Positions 19,266 to 30,053 of a stretch of 64,000 nucleotides of DNA are shown one piece after another (positions within the stretch are counted from its first letter, which is position 1; each line of letters begins with the position of its first letter). Source of the stretch: Lotus japonicus. Lineage: Eukaryota; Streptophyta; Magnoliopsida; Fabales; Fabaceae. The stretch is taken from positions 74,576,566 through 74,640,565 of the forward strand of contig NC_080042.1 in the NCBI RefSeq assembly GCF_012489685.1. Reading direction: 5' to 3'. A program made the translations under genes and the position numbers. The notes beneath the pieces were generated by a model. That model worked only from the letters and a program-made list of their open reading frames with translations. It had not been told where the DNA came from and made no database searches.

Positions 19266-22200
19266 TTACTCTGGACAAAAGTCCATGTTCAGATTTTTCA
19301 GAATAAAATTAAATCTATCCTCTGCTAAGGGCTTTGTAAAGATATCTGCCCATTGATGGTCAGTATCAACAAACTTCAGAAGAAGTACGCCCTTCTGTAC
19401 ATAATCTCTAATAAAGTGATACTTTACCTCAATGTGCTTTGCCCTTGAATGCAAGATAGGATTCTTACTCAATGAGATTGCAGCAGTGTTATCACAATAG
19501 ATTGGGATATTGCTCTCAAGGATCTGATAATCCTCCAGCTGATGTTTCATCTAGAGCATCTGAGTGCTGCATATTGCTGCTGAGATATATTCTGCCTCTG
19601 CAGTTGATAGTGCAATGGTTGATTGCCTCTTGCTTGCCCATGAGACTAGATTGCTTCCCAGAAATTGACAATTTCCAGAAGTACTTTTTCTCTCTGTTCT
19701 ATCTCCAGCATAATCAGCATCACAATAACCTGAAAGCTTATACTCTGATGTTTTCTTATACATCAAGCCAAGGTTAGTGGTGCCTTTCAGATACCTTAGG
19801 ATCCTCTTAACAGCAGTTAAGTGGGTTTCCCTTGGATCTGATTGGAAACGAGCACATAAATGAACACTAAATAGTATGTCTGGCCTAGATGCAGTTAAGT
19901 ATAGAAGTGAACCTATCATGCCACGATAGAGCTTCTGACATACTTTACCACTTTTATCTTCTTTCTCCAGAATGCATGTAGGATGCATTGGAGTCTTGGC
20001 CACTGTAGATTCCAGCATATTGAACTTCTTCAGAAGTTCTTTAGTGTACTTGCTCTGATGGATATATGTTCCTTCTGGTGTTTGATCAACTTGTATTCCC
20101 AGAAAGTACTTTAATTCTCCCATCATACTCATCTCAAATTCAGCCTGCATCATCTCAGAAAATTCTTTGCATAGAGATTGATTAGCAGAACCAAATATAA
20201 TATCATCAACGTAAATTTGCACAATTAAGATATCATCTTTATAAGTCTTGCAAAAAAGAGTTGTATCTACTTTACCCCTTACAAACTCATTCTCCAGAAG
20301 GAATGAGCTGAGTCTCTCATACCATGCTCTGGGAGCTTGCTTCAGACCATAGAGTGACTTCTTCAATTTGAACACATGGTCTGGCTTCTTCTCATCTTCA
20401 AAACCTGGGGGTTGATGAACATAGACTTCCTCTGAAATATAACCATTTAGGAAGGCACTCTTCACGTCCATCTGATGTAGAACTATGTTGTGATTCACTG
20501 AAAAAGAGATCAACAGTCTGATTGCCTCCAGTCTTGCTACTGGAGCAAATGTTTCAGTGTAGTCTATTCCTTCCTGCTGGCTGTAGCCTTGAGCAACTAG
20601 CCTTGCCTTGTTTCTGACTACATCTCCTTTCTCATTCAGCTTGTTTCTGAATACCTATTTTGTTCCAATTACATGGACACTCTCAGGCTTCTTCACTAAG
20701 CTCCAAACATCGTTCTTGGAGAATTGATTCAATTCTTCTTCCATAGCCAGAATCCAATCCTTGTCCTGAAGAGCTTCATCTATGGACTTGGGTTCAATTA
20801 AGGACACCAATCCTTTCAGACTGAGCAAGGTCTCTTCAGAGGGTCTGAAGGCAGATCTGGTTCTGACTGGTTCGTCTTTGTTGCCCAGAATCAATTCCTT
20901 AGGGTGAGCTGCAGTGATTCTGCTCTTCTTCAGAGTTTGTGAGTTAGAGGGACCAGCTTCTTCCTCTGGTTCATCTTCCTCTGGCTCAGCTTCCTCTGGA
21001 GCTTTGCCTTTGTCAGAAACATTAATGCTTAAATCTGCAAACTTCTCAACTAGCTTTGACTGGTCAGAGTCAAGCTTATCGTCAAATCTAACATGAATAG
21101 ATTCTTCAATAGTCTTAGCATCAGTATTATAAAATCTAAAACCTTTAGATCTCTCAGAATAACCAAGTAATAGACATTTAGAAGACTTAGCATCAAATTT
21201 ATGCAATCTATCCTTAGTATTGAGAACATAACAAACACAGCCAAAAGGATGAAAATAAGAAATGTTGGGTTTTATGTTCTTCCACAATTCATAGGGAGTC
21301 TTATTCAGAATTGGTCTCACAGAGATTCTGTTCTGAATGTAACATGTTGTATTTACTGCCTCTGCCCAAAAGTGCTTAGCCATGCCAGTTTCTTGGAGCA
21401 TGGTTCTAGCCATCTCCTGAAGAGTTCTGTTCTTCCTCTCAACAACACCATTTTGTTGAGGAGTTCTGGGACAAGAGAAATCATGTGCAATTCCATAGGA
21501 ATCAAACAGACTCTCAAACTTGTCATTCTCAAACTCTCCACCATGGTCACTTCTGACACGCACAATCCTACAAGCCTTCTCGTTTTGCACTTGGGCAATG
21601 AAGGTAGAGAACACAGCATGAGACTCATCCTTGCGGGTTAGAAACTTTACCCATGTCCAGCGGCTATAGCCATCAACGATAACCATCCCATATCTCTTGC
21701 CACCTATAGACTCAGTTTTCACTGGTCCAAAAAGGTCGATATGCAGAAGTTCCAACGGCCTTGAGGTTGAGACAACATTCTTTGCCTTGAAAGGGACTTT
21801 TGTGAATTTGCCTTTCTGACATGCTTCACAAAGAGCGTCTGAAGCAAACTTCAGATTGGGTAAGCCCCTGACAAGGTTTAGCTTGCTCAGCTGAGAAATC
21901 TTTCTCATACTGGCATGCCCTAACCGTCTATGCCATACCCACTGCTCTTCATTAACAGACAGAAGGCACTTCACATTCTGAGCCTCTAACTCAGATAATC
22001 TGATCTTATAAATGTTGTTCTTCCTCTTGCTGTTAAACAGAACAGAGCCATCGATTTGACTTACAGCCCGGCAGGACTTTTGATTGAATATAACATCATA
22101 ACCCTTGTCAGCTAATTGACTTATAGACAATAAGTTATGTGTTAAGCCGTCTACCAATAACACATTATCAATGCATGGACTATTATCTACACAAATAGTA

Positions 22201-22370
22201 CCAGTACCAACAATTTTACCCTTTTCATTTCCTCCAAAGCCAACTTCGCCTCCAGGCTTAAGTTTTAGCTCTTGGAACATACGCCTTTCTCCCGTCATGT
22301 GACGCGAGCATCCACTGTCCAGATACCATGATTGGTGTTTCAGTGGAGCTATCAAGGATATCTGCAACAT
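19266..22370 (-). pseudogene. pol: pol: protease, integrase, reverse transcriptase, RNase H (two nonsense mutations)
   Basis: Copia-order polyprotein. Aspartic protease active site SWYLDSGCSRHMTG at the start; GAG-pre-integrase HH-CC (HRRLGHA...CEACQKGK); integrase core with LLHIDLFGPV, RSDHGGEFEN and PQQNGVVERKNRTLQE (D,D,E); RT with [10 protein letters not shown] and the YVDD box; RNase H with CDADYAGD and the terminal DIFTKPL. A TAG at 20655-20657 replaces the Trp of the conserved K-W-V-F motif at the RT start. Another TAG at 19551-19553 falls between the RNase H motifs, at a Trp position. Both are TGG-to-TAG type. The frame is shifted by one relative to gag (overlap 22258-22370). A truncated product would lack RT, so this copy is non-autonomous. 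Confidence 0.93.
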
Positions 22371-24168
22371 AGATAATCTTGTCCTTAGGTACCCACTTTC
22401 TGGGTCCTCTCTTGTTAGTTACCCCAGAGGTTCTGATCACCTTGGGTGTCTCAACATGATATTTTAAAGGAATATTTGCATGATATTTAGACATAGAGAA
22501 GGATCCCTTTTTAAGAGGGTTTTTAGCAACTTTAGCAGGTAAAGGATCAGGCAATATGGTACCAGAGGGAACAAAGCATTCATACAAGGATTTAGCTTTA
22601 GACACAGAGGGCTCATTTCTAATTGGTTTAGAATAGCCAATGCCATGCATTCCATTTCTGCTTACGCCATAGATCATTGAAGCCATTAAGCTTCTATCCA
22701 CGCTTTTAGCTAGGAATCTTTGAAAAGACTTTTCATACTTAGACTCATTTCTACAATCAGAGGCATCACAGGCAACAATTTCTTCTAACTTAGCAATCTG
22801 GTTCTTAAGCACAGAGTTAGAATTGATCAAAGCATGATTATCATTTTTCAAATCAGAAATAATTTTCTCATGTTCAGAAGGAGTCTTGGAAACAGCAGAT
22901 AAGTTCTTTTTCAGCTTCTTATGCTTAGACAATAAGGAGTTATACTTATCCATGATATCAGACAATGCATGTTTCAGTTCAGAGGTAGAGAAAGAAGCGA
23001 ATACCTCATTTTCATCGTCTGAGTTAGGATCTCCGTCTGATTCTGAGTCAGAGTCAACAGCTCCCTTTGACTCTGCTTCTTTGTCTTTGACAATAGCCAT
23101 GAGTCCTTGGACTTCACCATCAGAGTCAACATCCTCTGACTCTGATTCATCAAATGTTACCATCAGACTCTTCTTTGTCTTGAAGTGCTTCTTTGGCTTC
23201 TTGTCCTTCTTCAACTTTGGACAGTCACTTTTGTAGTGCCCTGATTCTTTGCACTCAAAGCATGTGACTTCCTTAAGTGAGGACTTCTTCTGACCTGAGG
23301 ATTCAGACTTTCCTTTTGCCTTTCCAGAGCCTTTGTATTTGCTCTGCCTGTGCTTCCAGATGCGATTGAGTCTCTTGGAGATCAGAGTCAGCTCATCTTC
23401 ATCAGAATCTTCTGATGCTTCTTCAGATTCCTCTTCTTCAGCTTGAAGAGCTTTTGACTTCTCAGCCTTAGCCTTTTCAGATTTAGATTTCAAGGCTATG
23501 GACTTTTTCCTCAGATCTTGCATCTCTGAGCGCTTCAGCTCATGGCATTTCAAAATGCTGATGAGTTCTTCTAAACTCATATTCTCAACATCTCTCGTGA
23601 GCTCTATTGAAGTCACTAAAGGCATCCAACTTTCAGGAAGACACCTGATGACCCTTATGACATGATCTTTTGTTGTGTAGCTCTTGTTGAGAGGTCGTAT
23701 GCCAGCTACAAGCAACTGAAATCTGGAGAACATTTCTTCAATGGACTCATTTGGCTCCATGATGAAGGATTCATACTTTTGGATCAAAGACAATGCCTTT
23801 GATTCTTTGACTTTCTTGTTTCCTTCATGAGACATCTTCAGAGATTCGAAAATGCCTTTCGCAAACTCACGATCTGTAATCTTCTGGTACTCTTCATAGG
23901 AAATAGCACTTAGAAGAATTGCTATTGCTTTGTGATGTTGTGAGTACAGCTTCTTTTGATCTGCAGTCATCTCTGACCTTGGGATCTTCTTGCCATCTGC
24001 ATCAACTGGACGCTCGTAGCCATCCACAATAATATCCCAGAGATCTGCATCGAAACCCAGAAAGAAACTTTCTAGTCTATCTTTCCAATATTCGAACCTT
24101 TGACCGTCGAACATAGGAGGCTTTGCATTGTAACCATCTCTTTGAGTTTCACTGGTGGTGGCAGCCAT
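22258..24168 (-). CDS. gag: gag (capsid/nucleocapsid) of the Sirevirus-like element
   Basis: An open 636-codon frame from an ATG 59 bp inside the PBS. The N-terminal capsid-like region has the copia gag signature (FEYWKDRLESFF, then ADLWDIIVDGYERP; about residues 20-220, UBN2/copia-type gag). A Lys/Glu/Ser-rich linker follows, then a CCHC zinc knuckle (CFECKESGHYKSDCPKL, about residue 300). Next come an acidic Ser/Asp stretch and a coiled coil (about 385-460), the long gag tail typical of Sireviruses. The last 35 or so residues are the pol frame read out of phase, so the natural frame transition lies near 22340-22400. It could be a one-base indel or a shift site. Confidence 0.9.
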   Translation of the reverse strand: MAATTSETQRDGYNAKPPMFDGQRFEYWKDRLESFFLGFDADLWDIIVDGYERPVDADGKKIPRSEMTADQKKLYSQHHKAIAILLSAISYEEYQKITDREFAKGIFESLKMSHEGNKKVKESKALSLIQKYESFIMEPNESIEEMFSRFQLLVAGIRPLNKSYTTKDHVIRVIRCLPESWMPLVTSIELTRDVENMSLEELISILKCHELKRSEMQDLRKKSIALKSKSEKAKAEKSKALQAEEEESEEASEDSDEDELTLISKRLNRIWKHRQSKYKGSGKAKGKSESSGQKKSSLKEVTCFECKESGHYKSDCPKLKKDKKPKKHFKTKKSLMVTFDESESEDVDSDGEVQGLMAIVKDKEAESKGAVDSDSESDGDPNSDDENEVFASFSTSELKHALSDIMDKYNSLLSKHKKLKKNLSAVSKTPSEHEKIISDLKNDNHALINSNSVLKNQIAKLEEIVACDASDCRNESKYEKSFQRFLAKSVDRSLMASMIYGVSRNGMHGIGYSKPIRNEPSVSKAKSLYECFVPSGTILPDPLPAKVAKNPLKKGSFSMSKYHANIPLKYHVETPKVIRTSGVTNKRGPRKWVPKDKIIYVADILDSSTETPIMVSGQWMLASHDGRKAYVPRAKT

Positions 24169-24226
24169 TGTTTTTCACACCGGCCCGGATCACTGAACAC
24201 TGTTAGGTGTGGTAATCAGAACTTGC

Positions 24227-24238
24227 GCTCTGATACCA
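24227..24238 (-). promoter_or_regulatory. Primer-binding site (initiator tRNA-Met)
   Basis: TGGTATCAGAGC on the minus strand, two bases after the 5' LTR. It is complementary to the 3' end of plant initiator tRNA-Met, the usual primer of copia elements. Confidence 0.92.
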
Positions 24239-24240
24239 AT

Positions 24241-25447
24241 TGAAGGTATGAAAAACGGTAGAAAGGGGGGGTTTGAATAACGTTTTCAGGATAAAGCTTC
24301 CACCTTAAAGATTTTGACAAATCTTTCGAGAACTTAAGTGATAAAGATAAGAGATAGAAAAGCACACAAGGATTTTATCCTGGTTCACTTGATAAATCAC
24401 TCAAGCTACTCCAGTCCACCCGTTAAGGTGATTTCTTCCTTCTTAGAATGAAGGCAATCCACTAATCAGGTAAGAGTTACAACTGCACTTGAAACCTACA
24501 AGTGACTAACAATTACACTGACTTAGCTCACACTAAGATTCACTCTCTTAGTCTTCTCTAGGATCCGATCAACCTTGATCTCCTAAAGGAACTAAAAAAT
24601 CTGTTTATCAAAGAATTGTTTACAAGAGATTTGCTTCTAAAAAGCTAATAGTAAACTCAATGAATTTCAGATGAAAGAAAGCTTAGAAGAATTTGAATTT
24701 GTCTTGCGCGTATGTGAATGCTTCTAGCCGCTTCTTTCAGTCTTCAGCCTCTTTATATACTCCAAGGATTAGGGTTGAGCGTTGCATGGGAAATGCTACC
24801 GTTGGAGGGCAGTTCTGGAAAATCCAGCTCCTGCTGTGTTTGAGACTGTTAGGTAGGTCGTCAGGAAGGTACAGTTGCTTTTGTACTTGGATAGCGACTT
24901 GACCTTTAAACCTAGGAGACTTCTGATCAGGAGAAAGCTTCATGTTGGAACTTGTGAAGCCGGTTGATCAGAGTCAGAGGGAAAGCCCAGATCCTCTGAC
25001 CATTGTTTCTTCTGATTCTGAACTCAGAGGGAAGTACATGGTCTTCAGAGTATCTTGCTTCTGGACATCAGAATTTCACCAATCAGCTTCTGGATCTTCA
25101 GAGTCTTCTACACCATCAGAATATCTGAGCCTTCAGTGTTTCTTGGTTATCAGACTTTCTGGATCTTCAGAACTTCTAGTGACTGAGTCCACATCAGAGT
25201 TTGTATAACTTCAGAACTTCTGAAGCTTTTCCACTGTTCATACTGAACATGGTGAATGCGAAAGCGTTGCTTGGGTCGCTCTTTATACACAGTGCTTCTG
25301 ATTTGTGTGAGATTGAGTTGAGGTCAGAGCCTGTAAATAGCACACTCAGAAAAACACGTTAGAGTACCACAATTGTTCATATCAAAAGGTTAACTTGTAA
25401 TCATCAAAACATAGAGTTGTACTACTAGATCAAAACTTGATCTTACA
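24241..25447 (-). repeat. 5' LTR (right LTR), 1207 bp
   Basis: Starts TGAAGGTATG and ends CTTACA as read on plus. Almost identical to the split left LTR. The minus-strand TATATAAAG at 24751-24759 is the likely core promoter of the element. The LTR is rich in TCAGA/TCTGA words, as is the whole internal region. Confidence 0.92.
24751..24759 (-). promoter_or_regulatory. LTR core promoter (TATA)
   Basis: TATATAAAG on the minus strand, about 690 bp into the LTR from its 5' end. The same motif is kept in the left and solo LTRs (about 12562-12570 and in 13280-13295). Confidence 0.6.
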
Positions 25448-25452
25448 GTATT

Positions 25453-27269
25453 CAACATGACTCCTCCCAACAAGTATTAGACGGGACTCCTCCCTACAAG
25501 TATTATAAGGACTCCTCCTACTAAGTATTAGAAGGACTCCTCCTTTACAAGTATTAGACACGACTTCTCCCAAAACAATCTTTCTCAAGATTGCTTTGTT
25601 CTACTCTAAAATCTCTTCTTGAAAGAGGGATAGTATATCAATTAAGTTCAAGTTCAATAAAGTATTAGGAGATTTTAACTCTAGGCGCATACTTTGTGTT
25701 CAATTACATGATAAAGATAGAAGGAATTTGACTCTAAGGAATATCTACTCTACATGTTGAAGCAGACGATGATGTATGATAGTTCATTGAGGTGTATCAT
25801 CTACATCTGAGTTTTCAGCTCTAAGACTTCTTTTCACGCTTAAGTGATTTGAGCATAAAAGCTCAATCTGTGTGAGCATAAGCGCTACCTCTTCAAGTCT
25901 TCACTTCTTCCCTTTATACTTATGAATCTTCTGTGAGTAAGAGGTAGCTGTTGCGGCCCGTTGGAGCGTGTAGTTCACAGAACTTCTAGCTGTTGGATCA
26001 AACAACACGAAATGTACTTGCGTCAAAGCTTGCTGCTGTGTGATGGAGACCTTATGTCGTAAAGATGTAATCTGTCATGTAGCTGGTAGAAAAGGTATGA
26101 GTTTCTATTAGTTGGTGTAGAGATATGAAAATATGATAGTGACACCACAGTGCTTTTCTCTTCATCATAACATTGTGTCAGAGATTGAGATTTCCTCTTG
26201 AGACTTCTGCACAAAGCTTTCTCGGCTTTATCTTCAACGAGAAGTTTTACTTGATTTGACTTTGTAGCTTGCTTGAGTGAGACCTTGATTCCTTAGATGA
26301 TCTTCTTCTTCTTTTGCCGTCTTCATTGTTCTTCACACGATCGTGCTTCAAACGATTATGCTTCAATTCTTTAGACGATGGGTGTGAGTCTACTTCCGCT
26401 CAGATGTTCTGACTCTTTAACTTATGTCTTCTTTTCTTCTTTCTGATACAGCAGTCTTCATCTGATGATAGACGTTGGTTTCCTCAGCTTTACTTAATAT
26501 GTTCATCTCAGACGATGCTCTTTCTGTAGCCATTCTTCCTTAGAAAGATTTATCAGTTTGGCGCATGCTTCATTCCATTTGTTTGTTGGTCATTCAATAG
26601 TTGAGGCTTTCAGCTTTGACCAAATCTTCATTCTTCTTCACAAATGAACTGTCTAATTTTCCTGTACTGGATTGATGCTTTTAGGTGTAGACAATAAGCT
26701 TTTCTCCATTTCTTCGTTCCTTGCATTAGAGAGAAAAAAAAAAGGAAACTTTTAATGTTGACATGTTGCACTAGTTTCCTTGGTCAATGAGCCTTGTAGA
26801 GTATCACATGATGCATAAAACTTGAATTTTTCCTAAAAAATGTCAAAGATATTTCTATTTGAATATGACGCTCTTTTCTCTAGACATTGCTTCCTTTTGT
26901 CAGCCTTGAGATAGACATTGAACTGTAGACGTTGTATGCTTTTTTCTTAGACGATCCGATATCTTGGACTATTCTTGTATAGTTTGTCCTTGAAGCTCTG
27001 AATCTTCTTATGTAGTTGAGCTTTGAAGCTTTTCTTGATCTTGCATGAAGTTATGAAGCTTTGACTCTGATTGTGTGGGTGAGCTTGACGCTTGAGCTTT
27101 TCCTTCTGAAGATGATTTAGATGATTTGACTTTTCATGTTTCTTGATCTTTTCTTCTTTCTCATTATGTAGCCTTGATAGACGATCAGGTAGATATAGCG
27201 TTCCTTCGCTTATGATGTCCCGAGGCTTTGCTTGTTCTTGCATCGTTGCCTGTAGAAATGTACTTGATC
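25453..27269 (-). mobile_element. Continuation of the older LTR and undefined repeat DNA
   Basis: 25453-26158 is the continuation of duplication copy 2. Beyond it, sequence rich in CTTC and (A)GACGATG words continues with no ORF to about 27269, where ACTTGATCTTGCA resembles an LTR end. I take this as the rest of the old LTR, but the far boundary is uncertain and no target duplication was found. Confidence 0.35.
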
Positions 27270-28115
27270 TTGCAGCTTGTTATATGGGTTTTCCTGTGAA
27301 GCTTATTGATTTGATCATGAGTTGTGTGTCCTATGCTAGATTTCCAGTCTTGCTTAATGGTCGTCCTAAGAGATTTTTTCAGTCTTCTAGGGGCTTGTGA
27401 CAGGGTGACCCCTTTATCCCCCTATCTTTTCATCTTGTGTTATGGCTTAACTTTGCACGCTCAAGAGTCAAGACTGAAAGGCTATTCATGGAGTAAAAAT
27501 TGCTATATAAGCTCCATAGATCTCCCACATATTTTTCACTGATGACAGTAATGATCAAGAAATGAAAGCCACTCTTCATATTCTAACAAAGTACCAACAA
27601 GCGTCAAGCCAACTGACAAATCAAAACTCTTTTTTTGGCGAAATGTACCAGAAGATAAAAAACACGCACTAAAGGTTTAATTGCAGATTAAGGTAGTTGA
27701 TTGTCATTCCAAGTACCTAGGCTTATAGACTTTTGTGGAAAGATCCAAGCAACATGTGTTTAGAATCATTCAGGAAAGACCCTTTCCTGAATGAGAGATT
27801 CTTGTCTTTAGCTTATGGAGAGGTTTTAATCAGTGGCTCTAGCGATCCCTACTTACATTATGGGGGTGTTCTCTTTATCGGTTGGTTTTTGCAATCATAT
27901 TGAGTGCCTGATAAGCAGGTTGTGGTGGGGGATTAAGTACGGGGAGAGGAAAACTCATTGGATGAATTGGAATTGTTATGTGCGCCTAAGTAGGAATGGG
28001 TTTCAAGAGTTTTAAGGATTTTTAGTGATGCTTTACTTGCCAAATAAGGGTGGAGGTTTGCTACATGTCTGAATTCTCTTATGTCCAAGTGCTTTACTGT
28101 CTGAAAATACACTGA
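27270..28115 (+). pseudogene. LINE (non-LTR) reverse transcriptase fragment, decayed
   Basis: Pieces in different frames spell plant LINE motifs. MGFPVKLIDLIMSCV...FPVLLNG is followed by a stop inside the usual R-G-L-R-Q-G-D-P block (RGL, stop, QGDPF). Further on come ALAIPTYIMGVFSLSVGFCN, RLWWG and THWMNW, then ALLAKQ in yet another frame. Order and spacing fit the C-terminal half of a plant L1-type RT. Several frameshifts and stops; no endonuclease region or poly(A) tail identified. Confidence 0.75.
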
Positions 28116-28649
28116 CTATCTGAGAAACATATGGTTATTCTTTGTTTTTGAATAATCATATTTTGTAAAAAAAAAAATTACACGGATTTCGATAAAAATT
28201 ACTCAAATTTGGTTGCAAATGTTTCTTGAAATCACTTTTCAATATATATCTAAAATCACTTTTTTAAACTTAAACAGGCTAAAAGTGTGATAGCCTTTTG
28301 GTTGGAAGGATCAAAAGTTGTTCATTAGAAAAGAAAAATGCAACAAAAAAATCTAGCGAGAGTGACAGATAAGTAATTAAATATATAAACAGAATAAACT
28401 CGATGACAAACATATCATAAGAGGAATTTACCAAAATAGACATATCATAAGAGGATGTGCAATACCAAAAGAAGCCAAGTCCACTGACTGCTCATGTGTC
28501 TTCTGATTTTTCTGAAATTTTTACACAACAACTTTTCAATCAAATGCTCTCTTGAACATTGATTATAAGCTTTTCAAAATACAAACATCCTAATAAGGAC
28601 AAAAACTATAAGTCCACATTGCATCTATTTCTAACATAGGGGAATGAGA
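28116..28649. other. AT-rich 3' flank of the F-box gene, nothing resolved
   Basis: No coding frame. Probably includes the 3' UTR of the F-box gene (minus strand), but no poly(A) signal is decisive. Confidence 0.4.
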
Positions 28650-30053
28650 TTATCTAGTTGATATCACAGGAACATTTCTGTAACACCACCATGAAGGTGC
28701 AGTAAGCCAGGTATATGCCCAACTGTGTATATCACCGTGGTAGAAAAACGGCTCACCATCCATATTGTAAAGTCTGAAATTTCCCCAATGACCTCCATCA
28801 GTCTTATTTAAGCCAAGACGAAGTGATATCCCTTTGAAATGATCAGAATCCCACTCATTCCACCAAGGAGCAGTTTGATCATTGCAGAAATATATGCTGT
28901 TGCTAATTCCAACTCCAAGTTCCTTTGCAGAGAAGGATGCTGAACTGCATTTTCCCAGAAATATCATTTGATCCCCCAAATCCTCAACCTTCTTCCAAGA
29001 TGGCTGACAATAATCCAATGAATAAACCTCGAACTTTCGAGTCTCGAGTACCACACCTGGTTTGTTGCTAAAATACCTATGCACAAGCAAAAGCTTCCCA
29101 GAGAACTCCACAAGATATTTTAAAAATCGACTGTTATCATCACCCTGTACTAGCATCCCTTCTTGGAACTGTATCTCAGGCCCTTTTACTTCATGAAACT
29201 GCATTTCTATCTCAGAATCCCCTTGACTAATGCTAGAGTAGATGCTTTTAACATCAATTTGCCATATGTTGAATCCATCACCCAGGAGATAAAAACTTCC
29301 ATTACATAATACAGCGTCCTCAAAAGGTTCACCTTTTAGTTTATGTTTACGCCATGATTGAGCCCCTGGAATCCAAAACGCCAGCTCCCGGTGCTGGCTG
29401 TGTAGAACCATACAAATGAAGTTATTCTCAGAGGGAAGCCCTGAGAGCACCATTTTATGGTAAAAGTTCCACATTGTAGGAAGACTAACTTCACTTCTTG
29501 AAAATGGATTCAACAAGTTAACTTCAAGTTGGAAAGTATCCAGATTTTTCACCAATATCAACCAATCACGAAATGATCCCCAACAATATTTTCCTTTCAC
29601 CTCTGGTAACTCCAACTCCCAAATACGATTCTCCATTATACTGATACAAGTTCTAACCTCTTGGTTCTGCTGACCTGATACCAGAAGCCAAGGAAACCCA
29701 TGCCTCTGGCTCTGCCAATTAGGAAGTTCTTCACCAAGAACAGAATTCCAACTCCTACAAACCTTGCTGAAGGATAAACAATCAATAAAACTCAGCTTTT
29801 CAGCAACCATCTCAAGTACACCCTGAGGGAGACTGGACCAATCTACATAGTACTTATTTTCCAATTCTCTTTTTCTGCCATATCTTGTTTTTCTGCGTTT
29901 GGCAATAAACCTTCTCTTGATAGCTTCCAACAGAAAATAAGGGGTACTTGAACCACCTGCATATCCCCTTTTCAATTTTCTTTTTCTATTTCTTATTTTC
30001 ATCCTTTTGGCAACACTTCTTCTGACGATAGCTTCCAGCAGAAATGGACGCAT
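28650..30053 (-). CDS. F-box protein with KIB1-4/DUF295 beta-propeller
   Basis: Intact single-exon gene, 467 aa from the first in-frame ATG (30053). The codons upstream extend the frame only from a TTG. Residues 72-113 are an F-box (DWSSLPQGVLEMVAEKL, then CLSFSKVCRSWNSV), the SKP1-binding module of SCF ubiquitin ligases. Residues about 135-430 are the repeated W/F-rich strands of the DUF295/KIB1-4 propeller (LLNPFSRSEVSLP, GDGFNIWQIDV, FEVYSLD), the presumed substrate-binding part. The N-terminus is unusual: residues 4-29 and 40-65 are an internal duplication of a FLLEAI-x-RR-x-x-AKR block, very basic and possibly a nuclear signal. Expected role: substrate receptor of an SCF complex; target unknown. 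Confidence 0.88.
   Translation of the reverse strand: MRPFLLEAIVRRSVAKRMKIRNRKRKLKRGYAGGSSTPYFLLEAIKRRFIAKRRKTRYGRKRELENKYYVDWSSLPQGVLEMVAEKLSFIDCLSFSKVCRSWNSVLGEELPNWQSQRHGFPWLLVSGQQNQEVRTCISIMENRIWELELPEVKGKYCWGSFRDWLILVKNLDTFQLEVNLLNPFSRSEVSLPTMWNFYHKMVLSGLPSENNFICMVLHSQHRELAFWIPGAQSWRKHKLKGEPFEDAVLCNGSFYLLGDGFNIWQIDVKSIYSSISQGDSEIEMQFHEVKGPEIQFQEGMLVQGDDNSRFLKYLVEFSGKLLLVHRYFSNKPGVVLETRKFEVYSLDYCQPSWKKVEDLGDQMIFLGKCSSASFSAKELGVGISNSIYFCNDQTAPWWNEWDSDHFKGISLRLGLNKTDGGHWGNFRLYNMDGEPFFYHGDIHSWAYTWLTAPSWWCYRNVPVISTR

Larger units (their letters stand above)
12050..25447 (-). mobile_element. Complete Sirevirus-like Ty1/copia LTR retrotransposon
   Basis: TG...CA ends, flanked by a perfect 5-bp duplication GTATT (12045-12049 and 25448-25452). 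Two 1207-bp LTRs: 24241-25447 (5') and 12050-14482 (3', interrupted by a nested solo LTR). Primer-binding site complementary to initiator tRNA-Met next to the 5' LTR; polypurine tract next to the 3' LTR; several further PPT-like tracts, a Sirevirus hallmark. Minus-strand order: gag, protease, integrase, RT, RNase H (copia order), then a long extra ORF. An antisense ORF lies near the 3' LTR. I count only four LTR mismatches by eye, so the insertion is young, yet the coding regions carry several stops and a frame change. This copy is therefore not autonomous as it stands. Confidence 0.93.
8774..26158. repeat. Tandem segmental duplication, copy 2 (split by the retrotransposon)
   Basis: Copy 2 runs 8774-12049 and resumes at 25453-26158 after the 13.4-kb element and its duplicated GTATT. 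Removing the element restores co-linearity with 8040-8773 of copy 1. The insertion is present only in copy 2, so it is younger than the duplication. Confidence 0.85.
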
